A stretch of DNA of 64,000 nucleotides from Streptomyces griseochromogenes (GTDB lineage Bacteria > Actinomycetota > Actinomycetes > Streptomycetales > Streptomycetaceae), in the NCBI RefSeq assembly GCF_001542625.1, contig NZ_CP016279.1:6324001-6388000 (forward strand), written 5' to 3'. The notes beneath the pieces are model-generated. The model did no database searches and was not told the DNA's origin. It worked only from the letters and a program-made list of their open reading frames with translations. This document shows, piece after piece, positions 15,624 through 25,919 of the stretch (positions are counted from its first letter, which is position 1; each line of letters starts with the position of its first letter). Both the position numbers and the translations under genes were made by a program.

Positions 15624-16868
15624 TCAGCGCGAGCAGTCGAGGCTGCCGAGGTCGACGGCGTCGGCCATGGCCTGCATCCCCTTGTCGTTGGGGTGCAGAT
15701 GGTCGCCGTTGTCGAAGAAGGGCAGGATCCGCTCGGGGTCGTAGGGACTGCGCAGGACGCGGTCGAAGTCGGTGACCGCGTCGAACTCCCCGCTGTCGCG
15801 GATGAACCGGTTGACCTCCTGCCGTACGGCTTCGGCGGCCGGGTCGAATTCGGGCCAGCCCTTGAACGGGCCGACGGTCGCGCCGACCACACACGTGCCG
15901 GCCGCGTGCGCCCGCCGGACGATCTGCCGGTATCCGGCGATCAGATCGGCCGCGGTGACGCCGGTGTGGGCCTTGAGGTCGTTGACCCCCTCGAAGAGGA
16001 AGACGGTGCGCACGCCGGGCTGGGACAGCACGTCCCGGTCCAGCCGGTGCAGGGCGCTCTGCCCGGCGCCGTCCGTGAGGACCTTGTTGCCCGAGATGCC
16101 CTCGTCGGCCACGCCCTCGATGCCCGTACCGGCGGTGTTCAGGCGCCGGGCGAGGTAGTCGGGCCAGCGCCGGTCGAGGTCGGCGGTGGACTGCCAGCCG
16201 TCGGTGATGGAGTCGCCGAGCGCCACCACGGCGCCGGTACCGGGCCGCTGCGGGCGTACGGAGACGGCGTCGAGGTACCACCAGGAACCGGTCGTCGCCG
16301 TCCAGTCCGCGGCCGAGTCCTCGCCGGTGTGGTCGCCCTGGGCGAGGTACGACGTCTGCATCGCCATCCCGTGGCCGGTGGCCGGGCCCGCCGCGGTGGG
16401 GGTGTGGAGGCTGACGACCAGATCGACGCCGGCGGGGACCTTGCCGGGCAGCGGGTCGCTCCACACGACGGCGCCCGCCGGGACGGTGACGGTACGGGCC
16501 CCGCCGAAGGTCAGCCGCCGGTTGGTGCCCGGCTTCAGTGCGGCACCCCGGCTCCGCAGGCCCGCGTAGACGCTGTCCAGGGTCAGCGGGCGGTCGCCGA
16601 AGGCGTTGGACAGACGGACGCGCAGGTCGCTGCCGGCGACGCTGGTGTGCACGACGAGCCGGTAGCCGCGGTCGGCGGCGCCCTCGCCCAGGCGGTCGGC
16701 GCTCGCCGCCCAGGTGACGACGCCGGAGCCCCGGGCGGTGGGCCCGGCGGGAGGGGCGACGGCCCGGGCGGGTGCGGACTGACAGGCGACGGCCGCGAGC
16801 AGGACGGCGGCGATCCGGCAGACCCGCGCGGTGCGGCCGCGGCGCGTGCGGCGCGACGGGCCGGTCAT
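15624..16868 (-). CDS. Secreted SGNH/GDSL-type esterase
   Basis: A 414-residue secreted hydrolase. After a twin-Arg-like basic N-terminus (RRTRRGRTAR) and a hydrophobic stretch ending ACQSAPARA, a beta-sandwich region precedes the SGNH core: block I VVALGDSITDGW with the nucleophile Ser, block III FLFEGVNDLKAH with Asn, and block V DGDHLHPND-like (FFDNGDHLHPNDKG) with the catalytic Asp and His. Such enzymes deacetylate plant polysaccharides or act on esters. The start overlaps the GH95 stop (ATGA), so it is the last gene of the glycan operon and probably removes acetyl groups from the same substrate (inference). Confidence 0.88.
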   Translation of the reverse strand: MTGPSRRTRRGRTARVCRIAAVLLAAVACQSAPARAVAPPAGPTARGSGVVTWAASADRLGEGAADRGYRLVVHTSVAGSDLRVRLSNAFGDRPLTLDSVYAGLRSRGAALKPGTNRRLTFGGARTVTVPAGAVVWSDPLPGKVPAGVDLVVSLHTPTAAGPATGHGMAMQTSYLAQGDHTGEDSAADWTATTGSWWYLDAVSVRPQRPGTGAVVALGDSITDGWQSTADLDRRWPDYLARRLNTAGTGIEGVADEGISGNKVLTDGAGQSALHRLDRDVLSQPGVRTVFLFEGVNDLKAHTGVTAADLIAGYRQIVRRAHAAGTCVVGATVGPFKGWPEFDPAAEAVRQEVNRFIRDSGEFDAVTDFDRVLRSPYDPERILPFFDNGDHLHPNDKGMQAMADAVDLGSLDCSR

Positions 16869-19219
16869 CGTGCGAGGTCCTTGAGCGTGACGGACTCGCC
16901 GGGCTTGAGGCGTACCGTCCTGGACGTGCCTGCGTACCCCACGGAGGTCATGGTCCCGCCGACGCTGTGGATCCGCACCTCGGTGGGTTTCCCGTCCCGC
17001 CAGCGCAGGTCGACGACGAAGCCGCCGCGGGCCCCGGCACCGGTGAGCGAGCCGGAGGCGGCCCAGGCGTCCGGCAGGGCCGGCAGGAGTTCCAGACGGC
17101 CGGGGCGGGAGTACAGCAGCATCTCGGCCACGGCGGCCGGGGTGCCGAAGTTGGCGTCGATCTGGAAGATGCCCCGGCCCTGTTCGGCCTGGTAGATGTC
17201 GAAGAGGTTGGGTGCGGTGCCGTTGCTGCCGTCGCTCGACGGCCGGAGGTTGCCGACGATCAGCCGGTAGGCCTTGTCGGCGTCCTTGAGCCGGGCCCAG
17301 CACAGGGCGCGCCAGGCGTTGGCCCAGCCGAAACTCTCCGTGCCACGGGCGGTGAGCAGGGCGGTGGCACCTGCGACGACGTCGGCGGGGGTGGAGCCGT
17401 CGGGGCGGATGCGGTCACCGGGGAAGAGTCCGATGAGCGGGGACAGATGGCGGTGCGTGGTCTCGCCGAGGTTGTCGGGGGACATCCACTCCTCCAGCCA
17501 GCCCGTCTTCGGGCTCACCACGGGCAGACAGAGGCGCTCGCGCAGGGCGCCGACGGTACGGGCGTAGTCGGCGTCCCTGCCCAGTTCGGCGGCCGCGGTG
17601 CGGTAGTTGCCGAAGAGTGCCCGGACGAGTTCCTGTGCGTAGGTGATGCCCTTGGCGTCGAGCGGGCCCTGTTCCGGTGACCAGTCGCTGTCGGCTATGA
17701 GGACCTCCCGGCCGGTGTCCGGCAGAGTGTGGGTGAGCAGCCGTGCCTCCCAGAACTCGCAGGCGCCCTTGAGCAGCGGGTAGATCTTCTTCAGATGGGC
17801 GCGCGACGCCGTGAACTCGTAGTGCTCCCACAGCGAGTTGCACAGCCAGGCGTTGCCCGCCGGGTGCCACCACCAGCCCCCTCCACCATAGGGGTTGGTG
17901 GAGATGGCGACCGTCCAGCCGGCGTTCTTGCCGCTGGAGTTGCGGTAGCGGTTGCGGGAGTCGTTGAAGAGTCTCCTGGTGAGGTCGGTCCAGGAGGGGA
18001 GCTGGGCCACGCAGTAGTCGGTGAACGCGTCGAAACAGGGCGACAGCCCCACCCGGTCGGCCATCCAGTAGTTCATCTGGAGGTTGATGTCGGTGTGGTA
18101 GTCGCCCATCCAGTCCGGGTCGTTCCCGTCGAGCCACAGTCCCTGCAGGCCGAGCGGCAGGCTGCCCCGGGAGCCGGAGATCATCAGATAGCGGCCGAAC
18201 TGCAGGTAGGCGGCCTCCAGTTCGGGGTCCGGCGTGCCGTCCTGGGCGCGGGCCTTGATCCGTTCCCAGGTGTCCAGGGCGCGCTGCCGGGCGGAGGAGG
18301 TGCCGAGCCGGATGTCGAAGCGTCCGTAGAGCGCCTGGTGGTCGGCGACGTGTGTGCGCAGCAGGGTGTCCGCCGGGTGGCGGGCGGCCGCACGGACCTT
18401 GGTACGGGCGAGCGCCTCGGGGTCCAGGGAGGGGTCGCGGTAGTGCGCCGAGGCGTCGGGGGCGTAGTCGGTGCCGCCGCTGACCACGACGGTCAGGTCC
18501 TGGCATCCGGCGAAGCTGACGCGAGTGCCGTCGACGCGGACGGTGCCGCCGCTGCCGTACGCGGTGACGGCGGCGCCGTAGCGCAGCCCGTTGGGAAGGG
18601 AACCCGCGAAGGAGGCGGCGTCCGGCGTCGTCTCGCCGTGCGTGCCCTCGAGGGTCACGGTGCCGGTGTAGTGGCCGCCGCCCCGCTGGGTGAGGTGCAG
18701 TACGACCACGTCGTCGGGGCGGCTGGCGAACAGCTGCCTCTGGTACGTCGCTCCGGAGCGGATGTACGACGTCGTCACCACGCCCTGGGCGAGGTCGAGG
18801 GTGCGACGGTAGCCGCTGACCGCGCCCAGATCGTGGTCGGGGAGGTCCACGGTGAGCCGGGCGAGCAGGGTGAAGGAGCCGAAGTCGGTGCGGCCGTAGG
18901 GAAACTGGCCATCGGCGTCGAGGGTGTCGTTGAGGCCGCCGGTCCACATCGTGGCATCGGTGATCAGCAGCGTTTCACGGCCCGGGTCGTTGCCGGCGAG
19001 GGCGCCGAGCCGGCCGTTGCCGACGGGCAGGCCCTGCTCGATCATCGAGTGCTCGTCGGCCGGGGCCTGCCACCACAACTGGTGTCGGGGGTCGGAGACG
19101 GGAGTGGCGGTGGGCCGCCGCGGGGCGGCGGTGGCGGTGAATGCGGGCAGCGAGGCGAGGGCTCCGGTGACGGCGGCGAGAGCAAGGAATCCGCGCCTGC
19201 TGGAGGGTGTGAGGTCCAT
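16865..19219 (-). CDS. GH95 family glycoside hydrolase (alpha-L-fucosidase / related)
   Basis: A secreted 784-residue glycosidase with a Tat-like signal (SSRRGFLALAAVTG). The N-terminal beta-sandwich opens with LWWQAPADEHSMIEQGLPVGNGRLGA, split here as LWWQAPADEH and GLPVGNGRLGA, the GH95 signature; the (alpha/alpha)6 barrel shows INLQMNYWMADRVGL, GGGWWWHPAGNAWLCNSLWE and NLFDIYQAEQGRGIFQIDANFG. GH95 enzymes invert alpha-1,2-fucosyl or alpha-L-galactosyl bonds, e.g. on xyloglucan or fucosylated glycans. It sits 119 bp after the GH27 gene and is coupled to the SGNH esterase gene. Exact sugar specificity cannot be read from sequence. Confidence 0.9.
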   Translation of the reverse strand: MDLTPSSRRGFLALAAVTGALASLPAFTATAAPRRPTATPVSDPRHQLWWQAPADEHSMIEQGLPVGNGRLGALAGNDPGRETLLITDATMWTGGLNDTLDADGQFPYGRTDFGSFTLLARLTVDLPDHDLGAVSGYRRTLDLAQGVVTTSYIRSGATYQRQLFASRPDDVVVLHLTQRGGGHYTGTVTLEGTHGETTPDAASFAGSLPNGLRYGAAVTAYGSGGTVRVDGTRVSFAGCQDLTVVVSGGTDYAPDASAHYRDPSLDPEALARTKVRAAARHPADTLLRTHVADHQALYGRFDIRLGTSSARQRALDTWERIKARAQDGTPDPELEAAYLQFGRYLMISGSRGSLPLGLQGLWLDGNDPDWMGDYHTDINLQMNYWMADRVGLSPCFDAFTDYCVAQLPSWTDLTRRLFNDSRNRYRNSSGKNAGWTVAISTNPYGGGGWWWHPAGNAWLCNSLWEHYEFTASRAHLKKIYPLLKGACEFWEARLLTHTLPDTGREVLIADSDWSPEQGPLDAKGITYAQELVRALFGNYRTAAAELGRDADYARTVGALRERLCLPVVSPKTGWLEEWMSPDNLGETTHRHLSPLIGLFPGDRIRPDGSTPADVVAGATALLTARGTESFGWANAWRALCWARLKDADKAYRLIVGNLRPSSDGSNGTAPNLFDIYQAEQGRGIFQIDANFGTPAAVAEMLLYSRPGRLELLPALPDAWAASGSLTGAGARGGFVVDLRWRDGKPTEVRIHSVGGTMTSVGYAGTSRTVRLKPGESVTLKDLAR

Positions 19220-19265
19220 GACAAACTCCGGGAATACCTGTGAAGAATCGGCACGAACAGCGCCC

Positions 19266-19320
19266 TTTCAGGGGCGCGGGGAACTGCGCGGTCGGCCAAA
19301 ACGAACCCGCGGCTCCCCAC
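19266..19320 (-). repeat. Dispersed Streptomyces-type intergenic repeat, copy 2
   Basis: The gap between the GH27 and GH95 genes contains TCAGGGGCGCGGGG and AACTGCGCG, the familiar Streptomyces intergenic element, read here on the minus strand as CGCGCAGTTCCCCGCGCCCC. It can form imperfect hairpins and may act as an intra-operon processing or attenuation point (inference). Confidence 0.45.
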
Positions 19321-19338
19321 GGCGCTCCCGGCGGACCG

Positions 19339-21132
19339 TCACCGCGGTGAGACGGGAACGTCGATCCGGTCGATGTCCGGCGCATAGTCCGAACCACTGT
19401 CGAAGGTGACGGTGTTGGTGCCTGCCTTCAGGGCCACGGGAACGCTCACCGTCTCCACGCTTCCCCAGTCACCGGTGGAGGGGAACTTGTGGCGCACGGC
19501 GTTCCCGGAGTTGGCCGAAACGTTCACCGCGCGGGCGTCACCGCTGACGTAGGAGACCTTCACGAGGTAGGTGCCCGGCTCGGAGACGACCACGTCGTTG
19601 AAGCGGAGCCTGCCGCCGAGGTAGAGGTTGCCCACCTTCTTGCCGCCGGAGCAGGCGGAACAGTCGGCGACGGAGGCGTTGCCGCCGAGGGTGTTGCCGG
19701 CGGACTCGGCCTCGTGGCCGGTGGTGCGCAGGGCGCCGCCGTGCGGGGTGACGGTGAACAGGCGGGAGCCGTGGGCGGGCAGCGCCTCGGTGATCTCGTT
19801 CTTGTGGGAGCCGAGATTCTCGTGGTTCCACAGGTCACGGACGCCGGCCTCGCCGGTGAAGCCGAGGGACGACCAGTCGGAGGTGACTGCGGCGGGGGCG
19901 TCGGCGAGGTTGAACAGGGCGACGGTGTAGCCGCCGTCGGGGTTCTTCGCGGCCCACACCTGCTGCGGGTCGGAGGGGGTGACCGGCCGGGCGGGCGGGG
20001 CGGCGCCCTGGTCGACGGCGATGACCTCGCGGTTGGTGAGGAGTCGGATGCCGTAGTCGTCGAGCCTGGTCAGGTCGTCGCCGGTGTAGAGCGGGGACTT
20101 GGCGATGGCCCACAGGGTGGCGTAGGTCTGCCGTTCGGCCTTGGTCAGGCCGTCCATGGCGCCGTTGCCGACGTCGAGGGAGTCGAGGTCGTTCCAGCCG
20201 CCGGGGCCCGCGTGTCTCGTCCAGCCGGGGGTGTCGTCGAAGCGGTCGTCGACGGAGTTCTCCCAGCTGACGAGGGTGTTGCAGTAGCACTCGACGTCGG
20301 TGTCGAGGCGCCAGCCGTCGGAGTACTTCTTCCAGTCGGCGGCGTGCCCGATGTCCAGGGACCAGGAGATCTCCAGGTGGACGGGCCGGCCGGTGGCGGC
20401 GAGGGCCTTCTGCCAGGCGGCCACGTCGGCAACGTTGTCGTGGTTGTCGCCGCTCTTGAAGGAACCGGGGCCCACGCCGTCGAGCTTGAGGAAGTCGTAG
20501 CCCCAGTCGGCGAGGGACCGGGCCTGCGAGTCGACGTACTTCTGGGCGCAGGGCTGGGAGAAGTCCAGTTTGTAGGCGCTGTCCCAGCCGTTGGTGGTGC
20601 GCAGGTCGCCGTAGACGATGTCGGCGGTGGTGCAGCCGTCGGCGTCGCGGATCGGCACCTTGCCGTCGCCGTAGGCCTCCTTCTCCAGGCCGACGGGCAG
20701 GTAGATGCCGGCCTTGAGTCCCTTGGCGTGGATGTGGTCGGCGACCGCCTTCATGCCGTGCGGAAAGCGGACCGGGTCGGCCTGCTGGCGTGCGTAGGCG
20801 TCGAACCCGGGCTTCCAGTTCTTGTCCCGCCACCAGCCGGAGTCGATGTTGACGTACTCGTAGCCGTACCGCTCCAGGCGGGCGGCGAGGGCGTCGGTCT
20901 GCTTCAGGACGTTCGCCTCGGTGAGGTAGCTGTAGTCGCCGTCCGGGTTGAGGCCCGGGTACTTGGACGACTGCATGCTCCAACTGGACCAGCCCATGTA
21001 GGGCTTGGCGGCCACCGGAGCCGTCGCGGCGCGTGCGTGCGGGGCGGTCGCGGCGAGACTCGCGGTGAGGGCGAGGACGACGGCGCATCTGAGCCCGCGT
21101 GCGGGCAGGACGGAAGACGAGGGTGACCGCAT
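19339..21132 (-). CDS. GH27 alpha-galactosidase with C-terminal carbohydrate-binding module
   Basis: A secreted 597-residue retaining glycosidase. A signal peptide (LRCAVVLALTASLAATAPHARA) precedes a GH27 barrel: PYMGWSSWS at the start, YVNIDSGWW, FPHGMKAVADHIHAKGLKAGIY, the nucleophile Asp218 in FLKLDGVG, and the acid/base Asp279 in WRLDTDVE. After a beta-sandwich domain, the last ~125 residues (HEAESAGNTLGGNASVADC onward) form a CBM35/CBM6-like sugar-binding module ending GSDYAPDIDRIDV. It cleaves terminal alpha-galactose. ATG at 21132 has AGGAGG nine bases upstream. It follows the ROK gene by 37 bp in one operon. Confidence 0.92.
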   Translation of the reverse strand: MRSPSSSVLPARGLRCAVVLALTASLAATAPHARAATAPVAAKPYMGWSSWSMQSSKYPGLNPDGDYSYLTEANVLKQTDALAARLERYGYEYVNIDSGWWRDKNWKPGFDAYARQQADPVRFPHGMKAVADHIHAKGLKAGIYLPVGLEKEAYGDGKVPIRDADGCTTADIVYGDLRTTNGWDSAYKLDFSQPCAQKYVDSQARSLADWGYDFLKLDGVGPGSFKSGDNHDNVADVAAWQKALAATGRPVHLEISWSLDIGHAADWKKYSDGWRLDTDVECYCNTLVSWENSVDDRFDDTPGWTRHAGPGGWNDLDSLDVGNGAMDGLTKAERQTYATLWAIAKSPLYTGDDLTRLDDYGIRLLTNREVIAVDQGAAPPARPVTPSDPQQVWAAKNPDGGYTVALFNLADAPAAVTSDWSSLGFTGEAGVRDLWNHENLGSHKNEITEALPAHGSRLFTVTPHGGALRTTGHEAESAGNTLGGNASVADCSACSGGKKVGNLYLGGRLRFNDVVVSEPGTYLVKVSYVSGDARAVNVSANSGNAVRHKFPSTGDWGSVETVSVPVALKAGTNTVTFDSGSDYAPDIDRIDVPVSPR

Positions 21133-21169
21133 GGGCCGTACCTCCTGGGTGGGTTCGGGTCGGGGCGGC

Positions 21170-22357
21170 TCAGCCCTTTCCGCTGCTGGGGGCCGAGGTG
21201 ATGAAGGACTGGATCGCGGCGGCCGCGGCACCGCGCGCCCACTCCTCGAAGGGGAGCGGGCGGGTCTGTACGTCGCATCGGGCGGCCGAGCCGAAGGCGG
21301 CCGCGGTGAACGCCCCGCGGATCTGCTCGGCGAAGAGGTCGTAGGCGGCCAGGCCCTCGCCGGAGATGATCACGCGTTCGGGTCCGAGCAGGTTGGCCAC
21401 GGTGGCGATGCCCCGGCCGATGGCCTCTCCCGCCCGTGCGTAGACCTCGCGGGCTCCCGGGACACCCTGGTGGGCGAGGGCCACCGCTCCAGCGGTGTCG
21501 GTGACATGACGGCCTGTCACCTCACGGATGCGGGCGACGATCGCGGCGTCCCCGGCGATCGCCTCCACACAGCCGCGGTTGCCGCAGTGGCACGGCGGGC
21601 CCGCCGGATCGACGACCACGTGGCCGATCTCGCCCGCCACTCCGTGCGCGCCGGCGACCACCTGTCCGTGGACCACGAGTCCGCAGCCGATGCCCGCGCC
21701 GACGGTCACCACGGCGAAGTCGCTCAGGCCCGCTTCGGCGCCGAACCACTGCTCGGCGACGGTCAGCGCGCGCACGTCGTTGTCGACGGTGACCGGCAAC
21801 CCGCTGGTCGTCGCGGCGAGTTCGGCCAGCGGTACGTCCCGCCAGTCCAGGAAGGGCGAGTAGCGCACCACGCCCTCGGCGCGGTCGACGTCGCCGGAGA
21901 CGGCGATGCCGAGCCCGAGGACCGGGGCGCCCGACTCGGCGGCGTGGGCGAGGAGTTCGTGGACGAGGCCGGCGACCGCGGCCAGCACCGTGCGGGCCGA
22001 TCGGCCCGGCAGCGGGGTGCGCCGGGCGAGTCGGATGCGGCAGCACAGGTCGGTCAGTACGGCGATCAGCTCGTCGCCCGTCATCTTGACGCCGATGAAC
22101 AGCGCCCGTCCGCCGTTGACACGGACCAGGCCGGCGGGCCGGCCGGGCGCGGGGCGGGCCTCGTCGTCGGCGCCCTCCGCCAGATAGCCGGCCTCCAGCA
22201 GGGGGCGGACGGCCTTGGTGACGGCGGCCGGGGACAGCCCGGCCCGGCGGCCCGCCTCCAGGCGGGTGAGGGGTCCGTGGGCGAGGACCGTCGTGAAGAC
22301 CTGCGAGGCGGCCGGCGTGTGGGCCGGGAACGTCTCTGCGGCGGGGGTCGAGCGCAT
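21170..22357 (-). CDS. ROK family transcriptional regulator
   Basis: A 395-residue sugar-responsive repressor. The N-terminal winged helix is seen in LTRLEAGRRAGLSPAAVTKAVRPL, the sugar-kinase-like ROK domain has the family motif AGEIGHVVVDPAGPPC and the zinc site CHCGNRGCVE. ATG at 22357 is preferred over an upstream start, because the promoter -10 box (22365-22370) lies seven bases before it and would make a leaderless message starting at this ATG. It is the first gene of the operon ROK-GH27-GH95-SGNH, so it probably represses its own operon until a galacto- or fuco-configured sugar binds. Confidence 0.9.
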   Translation of the reverse strand: MRSTPAAETFPAHTPAASQVFTTVLAHGPLTRLEAGRRAGLSPAAVTKAVRPLLEAGYLAEGADDEARPAPGRPAGLVRVNGGRALFIGVKMTGDELIAVLTDLCCRIRLARRTPLPGRSARTVLAAVAGLVHELLAHAAESGAPVLGLGIAVSGDVDRAEGVVRYSPFLDWRDVPLAELAATTSGLPVTVDNDVRALTVAEQWFGAEAGLSDFAVVTVGAGIGCGLVVHGQVVAGAHGVAGEIGHVVVDPAGPPCHCGNRGCVEAIAGDAAIVARIREVTGRHVTDTAGAVALAHQGVPGAREVYARAGEAIGRGIATVANLLGPERVIISGEGLAAYDLFAEQIRGAFTAAAFGSAARCDVQTRPLPFEEWARGAAAAAIQSFITSAPSSGKG

Positions 22358-22364
22358 GGCCGGG

Positions 22365-22393
22365 AACCTAGGGGCGTTATTTTCCGCTGTCAA
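22365..22393 (-). promoter_or_regulatory. Consensus promoter of the ROK-GH27-GH95-SGNH operon
   Basis: On the minus strand TTGACA (22388-22393) is followed after exactly 17 bp by TAGGTT (22365-22370), seven bases before the ROK ATG. This is a near-consensus housekeeping (HrdB-type) promoter; transcription should begin at or next to the ATG. Confidence 0.8.
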
Positions 22394-22400
22394 TTAAAGA

Positions 22401-22413
22401 AACAACGGTTGTT
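22401..22413. promoter_or_regulatory. Palindrome AACAAC-G-GTTGTT, candidate ROK operator
   Basis: A 13-bp inverted repeat with six-base arms and one central base lies just upstream of the ROK promoter -35 box. Its position fits a repressor or activator site for the sugar operon; binding is inferred. Confidence 0.5.
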
Positions 22414-22468
22414 CCGGGGGCAGTTGCCGACCTGCGGTTCCTCCCGGGACCGGCGTTCGCCGGACATG

Positions 22469-22497
22469 CGGATGCCCCGCGCGGGGCGGGGCATCCG
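22469..22497. terminator. Strong hairpin terminator
   Basis: CGGATGCCCCG (22469-22479) pairs perfectly with CGGGGCATCCG (22487-22497) around a seven-base loop. It begins 25 bases beyond the stop of the M4 protease gene and is its likely terminator, insulating the ROK promoter. There is no clear U-tract, as usual in Streptomyces. Confidence 0.75.
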
Positions 22498-22521
22498 GTG
22501 GTGCTGGTGTGCTGCCGTCCG

Positions 22522-24303
22522 TCAGTGACGGGGGGCAGGCGTGTTGGCGGCGGTGACGTTGACCGCGGCCCACGCCTGGTCCACCGTCTTGTACTCGGTG
22601 CTGTTCGCGCCGTACAGGTCCTTGGCCGCCTTCAGCGTCGCGACGCGCGCGTCGTGGAAGTCGGTCGTGGAGACCATGTAGCGGGTGAGCGCACGGTAGA
22701 AGATGGCGGTGGCCTTGGTGCGGCCGATGCCCTTGACCGTGGCGTGGTTGTAGGTCGGCGAGTTGTAGGTGACGCCGTTGATCGTCTTCCTGCCGCTGCC
22801 CTCCGCGAGGAGGTAGTACGCGTGCGAGGAGACGCCGGAACCGGCGTGCACCTCGGTGTCGTACGTGCTCGGCGCCCAGTAGTCGATCGTGCCCTCGAGC
22901 TTGTCGAGCGACGGGTGGTCGAGGCGGCGCAGGAACTTCTGGGCCAGGCCCAGCTTCTCGCCGATCAGGTAGTCCGGCGTGTCCTTCGTGTTCTTGGCGT
23001 AGAACTCGACGTTGGAGCCGAAGATGTCCGCGAGCGACTCGTTCAGCGCGCCGGGCTCGCCGTACTGGTTGCCGTCGGAGTCGACGTAGGTCGGCTCCAG
23101 CTTCGCGGTCGCGTCCACCACACCGTGGGTCAGCTCGTGACCGGTGACGTCGAGGACGACGAGCGGCTTCTTGAACATCTGGCCGTCGCCGTCGCCGTAC
23201 AGCATGCAGTTGCAGGTCGGGTCCCAGAAGGCGTTGGCGACCTTCTTGCCCCAGTGGACCATGCCCTGGGCGGCCTTGCTGTTGTTGGCTATGCCCTTGC
23301 GCCCGAAGGTGCTCTTGTAGAAGTCCAGGGTCTTGGTGATGCCGTACTGGGCATCCGCGGCCGCGCTGGCACGGTTGCTGGTCGTGCCGTTGCCCCACAC
23401 GTTGGTCGTGTTGGTGAACTTCGTGCCCGCACTGAACTTCTCGGTGTACGAGCCCTTGGCGTCCCGCGTCTCGGTGCCGTACCGGCTCGGGTCCTTGAGC
23501 TGGTAGTGGCCGCGCGAGGTCGCCGTGGTGGTCAGGCCGACGCTGCCCACGAAGAGGGTCTTGCCGGTGCCGTGCGCGGTGGCCGGGTAGCCGGTCGCGC
23601 CGGAGACACCCGAGCCGAGCAGGCCGGCGGCGGCGGAGGCGGTGCCGGTGGCCGGGTCGGCGGTCTCGCCCTGCTTGCGCATCTCGTCGAGCAGCTTCGG
23701 CGACAGGAACTCGTCCGCGTCGGGCGTGTTGCTGCGCACCTTGCCGGTGAGGGCGTCGATGACGACGGTGCTGGAGCTGCCGTCGTCGGTCACCGTCACC
23801 TGGTAGGCGAGGGCGGCGGCGCCACCGCGGGCGTCCACCACCAGCTCGGCGCTGCCCGCGTCGCCCTTGGCGACCTTGGCGGCCTTCGTGGCGGCCTGCT
23901 CAGCGGTCAGCTTGGCCTCGGTGGTGGCCGGCTTGACGGCGTGGGCGGCCGCGCTGGTGACACCCGCATAGGCCAGCTGCCGGTCCAGGTGGACGACGAG
24001 GTCGCCGCCCAGAACCGGCATTCCGTTGTGAGTACGGACGAAGCGGACGTGACGCGCACCCTCGGGGTCGATCATCACGTCCTGGGCCTGGAGTTCGTCG
24101 CCCTTCGAGATCCCCGTCGCCGAGGTGTGGGCGAAGGCCGCGGTGCGCGCCGCCTCCACCACCACCGTGGCGTTCGTGGCGGCGGACGCGGCGGACCGCT
24201 CCACCCCCTTGGTGGGGCCGGCGAAGGCCGTACCGGCCAGGCCCGTGGCGGCGGTCGTCACCGCGACGGCAACGGCGACGCTGCGTATGTGCGGTCTACG
24301 CAC
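22522..24303 (-). CDS. Secreted M4 (thermolysin-like) metalloprotease
   Basis: A 593-residue preproprotease. A signal peptide (HIRSVAVAVAVTTAATGLAGTAFA) is followed by FTP and PepSY propeptide domains (MPVLGGDLVVHLD; ALAYQVTVTD) that fold and inhibit the enzyme, then the catalytic domain. The zinc site is His389-Glu390-Leu-Thr-His393, the third ligand Glu lies in GALNESLADIFG, and the catalytic His is in SSHAYYLLAEG-type sequence near the end. It degrades extracellular proteins. GTG at 24303 has AAGGAG four bases upstream, better placed than a start at 24339. A strong hairpin follows the gene. Confidence 0.92.
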   Translation of the reverse strand: MRRPHIRSVAVAVAVTTAATGLAGTAFAGPTKGVERSAASAATNATVVVEAARTAAFAHTSATGISKGDELQAQDVMIDPEGARHVRFVRTHNGMPVLGGDLVVHLDRQLAYAGVTSAAAHAVKPATTEAKLTAEQAATKAAKVAKGDAGSAELVVDARGGAAALAYQVTVTDDGSSSTVVIDALTGKVRSNTPDADEFLSPKLLDEMRKQGETADPATGTASAAAGLLGSGVSGATGYPATAHGTGKTLFVGSVGLTTTATSRGHYQLKDPSRYGTETRDAKGSYTEKFSAGTKFTNTTNVWGNGTTSNRASAAADAQYGITKTLDFYKSTFGRKGIANNSKAAQGMVHWGKKVANAFWDPTCNCMLYGDGDGQMFKKPLVVLDVTGHELTHGVVDATAKLEPTYVDSDGNQYGEPGALNESLADIFGSNVEFYAKNTKDTPDYLIGEKLGLAQKFLRRLDHPSLDKLEGTIDYWAPSTYDTEVHAGSGVSSHAYYLLAEGSGRKTINGVTYNSPTYNHATVKGIGRTKATAIFYRALTRYMVSTTDFHDARVATLKAAKDLYGANSTEYKTVDQAWAAVNVTAANTPAPRH

Positions 24304-25763
<1,460 letters not shown>

Positions 25764-25798
25764 GGGCTTCGTGGCCGGGTGCGGCTGGGTGACGGCCG

Positions 25799-25852
25799 GT
25801 CGCGCCCGCGCGGCGGAGCCGCACTCCGGCACGGCCCCGCGCCCCTGGGCGG
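25799..25852 (+). repeat. Dispersed Streptomyces-type intergenic repeat, copy 3
   Basis: TCGCGCCCGCGCGGCGGAGC followed by CGCACTCCGGCACGG and CCCCGCGCCCCTG matches the element at 12643-12694 at most positions. It fills much of the gap between the DD-peptidase and TerD-CAP genes. Confidence 0.45.
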
Positions 25853-25919
25853 TCTCCCGACCGCTCGGCCCCACGGTCCCGGAACTCGCCGGGCCCCTTC
25901 GCGCGTTCCTCGCAGTGTG

